A stretch of DNA of 64,000 nucleotides from positions 124,001 to 188,000 of the forward strand of contig NZ_KB898876.1 of the NCBI RefSeq assembly GCF_000377905.1, in the 5' to 3' direction. The translations under genes were made by a program, and so were the position numbers. Numbering within the stretch: position 1 is the first letter of the stretch; each line of letters opens with the position of its first letter. Origin of the DNA: Thioalkalivibrio sp. ALMg11. Its GTDB lineage: Bacteria > Pseudomonadota > Gammaproteobacteria > Ectothiorhodospirales > Ectothiorhodospiraceae. The notes beneath the pieces are model-generated. The model was not told where the DNA came from, searched no databases, and saw only the letters and a program-made list of their open reading frames with translations. Positions 61,702-64,000 of this stretch are shown in pieces.

Positions 61702-61716
61702 TTACCCCCGCCGGGC

Positions 61717-62040
61717 TTATTCTGCGTCGGCGGCGCGGGTCGGGCGTTCGCGCGGATCGGCGGAGCGGGCGTCTTCGCGCTCAAGCAGGGTGACTACCGG
61801 GGTCGACTCGCTGTCTTCGCTCACCAGCTGATCGCCTTCCATCCACGGTGGCGGAAGCTGCGGACGCATGTCCTGGACCTGTGCGAAATTCGGGAACTCC
61901 ACCTTGGAGAACAATTCCGCAGCGGATTCCTGCGCCTGCGGGTTTTGCAGGGTCAGCACGAAGCCGGTGGCCAGCACCAGAAGGGAAAACTGGAAGCGCT
62001 GATCGCTGTAGGTGGAACGTGAACGCAGCAGGTCGAGCAT
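61717..62040 (-). CDS. small single-membrane-segment protein
   Basis: This 107-residue protein has one hydrophobic segment (about 18-32, FQFSLLVLATGFVLTL) and an acidic, Pro-rich C-terminal part with EFPNFAQVQDMRPQLPPPWM. The C-terminus probably faces the periplasm. No family is recognised. It converges with the diguanylate cyclase gene 15 bases away. Confidence 0.65.
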   Translation of the reverse strand: MLDLLRSRSTYSDQRFQFSLLVLATGFVLTLQNPQAQESAAELFSKVEFPNFAQVQDMRPQLPPPWMEGDQLVSEDSESTPVVTLLEREDARSADPRERPTRAADAE

Positions 62041-62178
62041 TGGATGGTCTCTCGGGATTCTTGCCTTTATAGACAGTACGCCCGGACGAGGGTTTCCATC
62101 AAGCAGGCCCGGTGTGGAGCGGGGCTTTGAGTCGCCATCGATCCGGGTCGTGTCGAGGGCGGCCGGGGGCGTGTTGCT

Positions 62179-62922
62179 TCAGGAGGCGCGGCGGCAGACC
62201 AGAAAGACCTCTTCGACGCCGTCGGTGGCGACCATGCCGGGGGTCAATTCGAGGGGCTTTTGCAGGCGCAGTCCCAGGGGCATCAGGAAGCGGTTGTAGA
62301 CCTTCATCGCCACGGGCCGATGACGTTGCAGGAACCACATGCCGAGGTCATTGAGGCGCGAGGATTTGGGCTTCATGCCGAAGATGGCGCTTTGCTCGAT
62401 CTGCAGGTGGTGGCGTTCCAGCAGTTGCGTCAGCTTGGCCGGTTCATAGCGCCGGTAGTGGCCGACGATGTCGTCGAACGGCGTCCAGTATTCCGGGTGT
62501 AGCGGGGTGGACAGCAGTACCCGAGCCCCGGGTGCCGCCACCCGCGAAAGCTCGGCCAGGGCCGCCTCGTCGTCTTCCACGTGCTCGACGATATCCAGCG
62601 CGCACACCAGGTCGAAGCTCTGGTCGGCATAGGGCAGGGCGGAGATGGGGGCGGTGTGGGTGATGCCGCCCGCGCTTTCCAGTGCGGCCAGGGCCGGTGG
62701 GCTGATATCGACAAAGTGGGTGCCGGCGATCGGCAGGCGCGGGCGCATGCCGGGCCCTACTTCGAGCCGGCGGGTATGCGATACGGCCAGGCTGGATACA
62801 AGGCCCCAGGTGTTGAAGCGCTCCGGGTGAACCAGACGCGTGTCCGCCCACAACCCATCGTAGAAGCGCTGGTTGACGTCGCCGATGTCCGAATGTTGCT
62901 GCGGGGCAGTATCGTGGGTCAC
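62179..62922 (-). CDS. SAM-dependent methyltransferase (type 11)
   Basis: This 247-residue class I methyltransferase has motif I as RLEVGPGMRPRLPIAG, an acidic strand end FVDISP, and the type 11 block DQSFDLVCALDIVEHVEDDE. VLLSTPLHPEYWTPFDDIVG and GHYRRYEPAKLTQLLERHHL resemble methyltransferases encoded with surface-glycan genes. The substrate is unknown. It may be linked to the VTT protein or to the partial gene at the right edge, both nearby. Confidence 0.88.
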   Translation of the reverse strand: MTHDTAPQQHSDIGDVNQRFYDGLWADTRLVHPERFNTWGLVSSLAVSHTRRLEVGPGMRPRLPIAGTHFVDISPPALAALESAGGITHTAPISALPYADQSFDLVCALDIVEHVEDDEAALAELSRVAAPGARVLLSTPLHPEYWTPFDDIVGHYRRYEPAKLTQLLERHHLQIEQSAIFGMKPKSSRLNDLGMWFLQRHRPVAMKVYNRFLMPLGLRLQKPLELTPGMVATDGVEEVFLVCRRAS

Positions 62923-63045
62923 GCGGTGGCCGGGCTTGAATGGTGCGCAATAGTGTAACCAACCTGGCGGGTGGTCACAGACCGGCTGGATAGGCCCCGG
63001 GAAGCCGTTCTCGGTTTGGCGGGCGGGACAGCGCCATCCGCTGTG

Positions 63046-63750
63046 TCATTCGTCGGTCTCAATGCGCCGTGAGTGCCGGCGCTGAATCCGGTGGCGCAGC
63101 GCGGCGCCCAGTAGCAACAGTACCGCCAGCGCGAACAGGGGCAGGAGGGTTTGCGGTTGCAGGGCCTCGCCGGTCGCGAGGGCGTCGGTGGTCCCGTGGA
63201 TGGCGGCGGCGTACACGCCCCACTTGACCGCGAGCCCGAGCACGGCTGCCAGCAGGAAACGGCCAAGTGGAAGGCCCAGCGCGCCCCCGGCGTAGTTCAC
63301 CATCGAATGGGGAAAGCCGGGGAACACGCGCAGCGCGATTTGCGTCGCGAGGCCACTGTGGCGGCGCAGGAAATCGGCCAGCCAGGCGTCATCGCGGTGT
63401 TCTTGATCGGGATGCCGCGCCAGGCGGGCGGACACGCGGTACGCACCCCAGGCACCACTGACGCTACCTGCGAGGAGCAGGCCGACCGCTAACAGGGGAG
63501 GGTGGAACGGGGCGATCAACCAGAGCACCAGCGTACCGGGGAGGGCAAAGGTCAGCATCAGGGCCATCAGGAGCACCAGTCCTGCCGTGGCCCAGGGGCC
63601 GCCCGCGACGGCATCGCCCCAGGCCAGCAGCCGGACCGGATCGCCCACCCACAGCGCGATGCCGATGCCCAGCGCAATCAGCAGCACCAGCAGGCCGCGC
63701 CCGATGTTGGCGCGGGAACTCCAGGTGGATCGGGGGCGGGAGTGCGTCAT
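63046..63750 (-). CDS. TVP38/TMEM64 (VTT) family membrane protein
   Basis: This 234-residue protein has about six membrane segments and the VTT/SNARE-associated pattern: ALMLTFALPGTLVLWLIAPF, a central GSVSGAWGAYRVSARLARHP, RVFPGFPHSMVNYAGGALGL and LAAVLGLAVKWGVYAAAIHG. These DedA-related proteins affect membrane lipid distribution. GGAGGG lies upstream of the ATG at 63750; a TTG at 63807 would extend the N-terminus. Confidence 0.85.
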   Translation of the reverse strand: MTHSRPRSTWSSRANIGRGLLVLLIALGIGIALWVGDPVRLLAWGDAVAGGPWATAGLVLLMALMLTFALPGTLVLWLIAPFHPPLLAVGLLLAGSVSGAWGAYRVSARLARHPDQEHRDDAWLADFLRRHSGLATQIALRVFPGFPHSMVNYAGGALGLPLGRFLLAAVLGLAVKWGVYAAAIHGTTDALATGEALQPQTLLPLFALAVLLLLGAALRHRIQRRHSRRIETDE

Positions 63751-63871
63751 TGAGAGGGCCCTCCGGGGAGCGTCCGGCGTGATGCGGTCAGAGTAGCGGA
63801 TGTGCAATCACAAGGTTCGGTGGCCGGCTCGCACCGGCGCTGCGGATCGGTACACTCGGCTGAGGCACCCG

Positions 63872-64000
63872 GTGTGGAGACGCGGATTGAGCAGGAAGCT
63901 GGAGAATCAGACGGCCCACAAGATCCTGCGCGGGCTCAAGTCGCACTATCCGGTGTTCTACCTTCTCGGCTGGGACGAGAACCGCATGGAGCGGCTGCTG
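63872..64000 (+). CDS. start of an unidentified gene cut by the right edge
   Basis: A GTG at 63872 or an in-frame TTG at 63887 opens a frame encoding LSRKLENQTAHKILRGLKSH and YPVFYLLGWDENRMERLL up to the edge. Only about 43 residues are visible. The composition is that of a real gene, but I cannot identify the family. It diverges from the VTT gene. Confidence 0.5.
   Translation, partial: MWRRGLSRKLENQTAHKILRGLKSHYPVFYLLGWDENRMERLL

Overview
The window looks like a high-GC chromosomal segment of a gammaproteobacterial, chemolithotrophic sulfur oxidiser. The strongest clue is an intact sulfur oxygenase/reductase (34415-35350), supported by a DsrE-like/TusA sulfur-carrier cassette (9719-11247), a cytochrome c4-like protein, and codon use and gene content typical of Ectothiorhodospiraceae. 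A haloalkaliphilic Thioalkalivibrio-type host, in which SOR is known, is my best inference; no rRNA or tRNA gene is present to confirm it.

Region 1 (1-17 kb) is an accessory zone. It holds a lipoprotein hydrolase, two NERD-domain proteins, a heme-type hybrid kinase overlapping an HD-GYP response regulator, an orphan ClpP-like protein, and the TetR/DsrE-like/TusA/small Cys-protein cassette with two matching palindromic operators. One intact REP-associated (Y1) transposase lies at 11430-12455, with at least five decayed transposase pieces nearby. About a dozen short hairpin repeats share a loop near GGACACCCATGA. A second palindromic repeat family carries TCAGACCTTGCC, and a 281-bp structured, inverted-repeat-bounded element (15090-15370) has invaded a secreted-protein gene.

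Region 2 (16-35 kb) mixes metabolism and transport: EamA exporter, Tat-exported amidohydrolase, cupin, inner-membrane-anchored protein, cytochrome c4-like protein, NAD(P)-binding epimerase, DUF99 and DUF72 proteins, LplT-like MFS carrier, L-lactate permease, a degenerate REC-REC-GGDEF-EAL protein, a flavodoxin-fold quinone reductase fused to a UbiA prenyltransferase, and then SOR. A second copy of the structured element follows SOR (35473-35740).

Region 3 (35.7-64 kb) is core-like: MOSC protein, lipase-like hydrolase, KatG, flagellin with a clear sigma-28 promoter, periplasmic MsrA and Bcp/PrxQ, MliC-like lipoprotein, patatin phospholipase, thioredoxin 2, AcuI-type reductase, methyltransferase and VTT membrane protein. 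Cyclic-di-GMP genes recur across the window (HD-GYP; degenerate GGDEF-EAL; PAS-GGDEF-EAL; CSS-EAL; two PAS/GAF-GGDEF cyclases). One three-gene unit (50733-54134) joins a periplasm-sensing EAL protein, an OmpA-like lipoprotein and a diguanylate cyclase. Together the genes suggest a motile sulfur oxidiser with oxidative-stress defence and dense second-messenger control.
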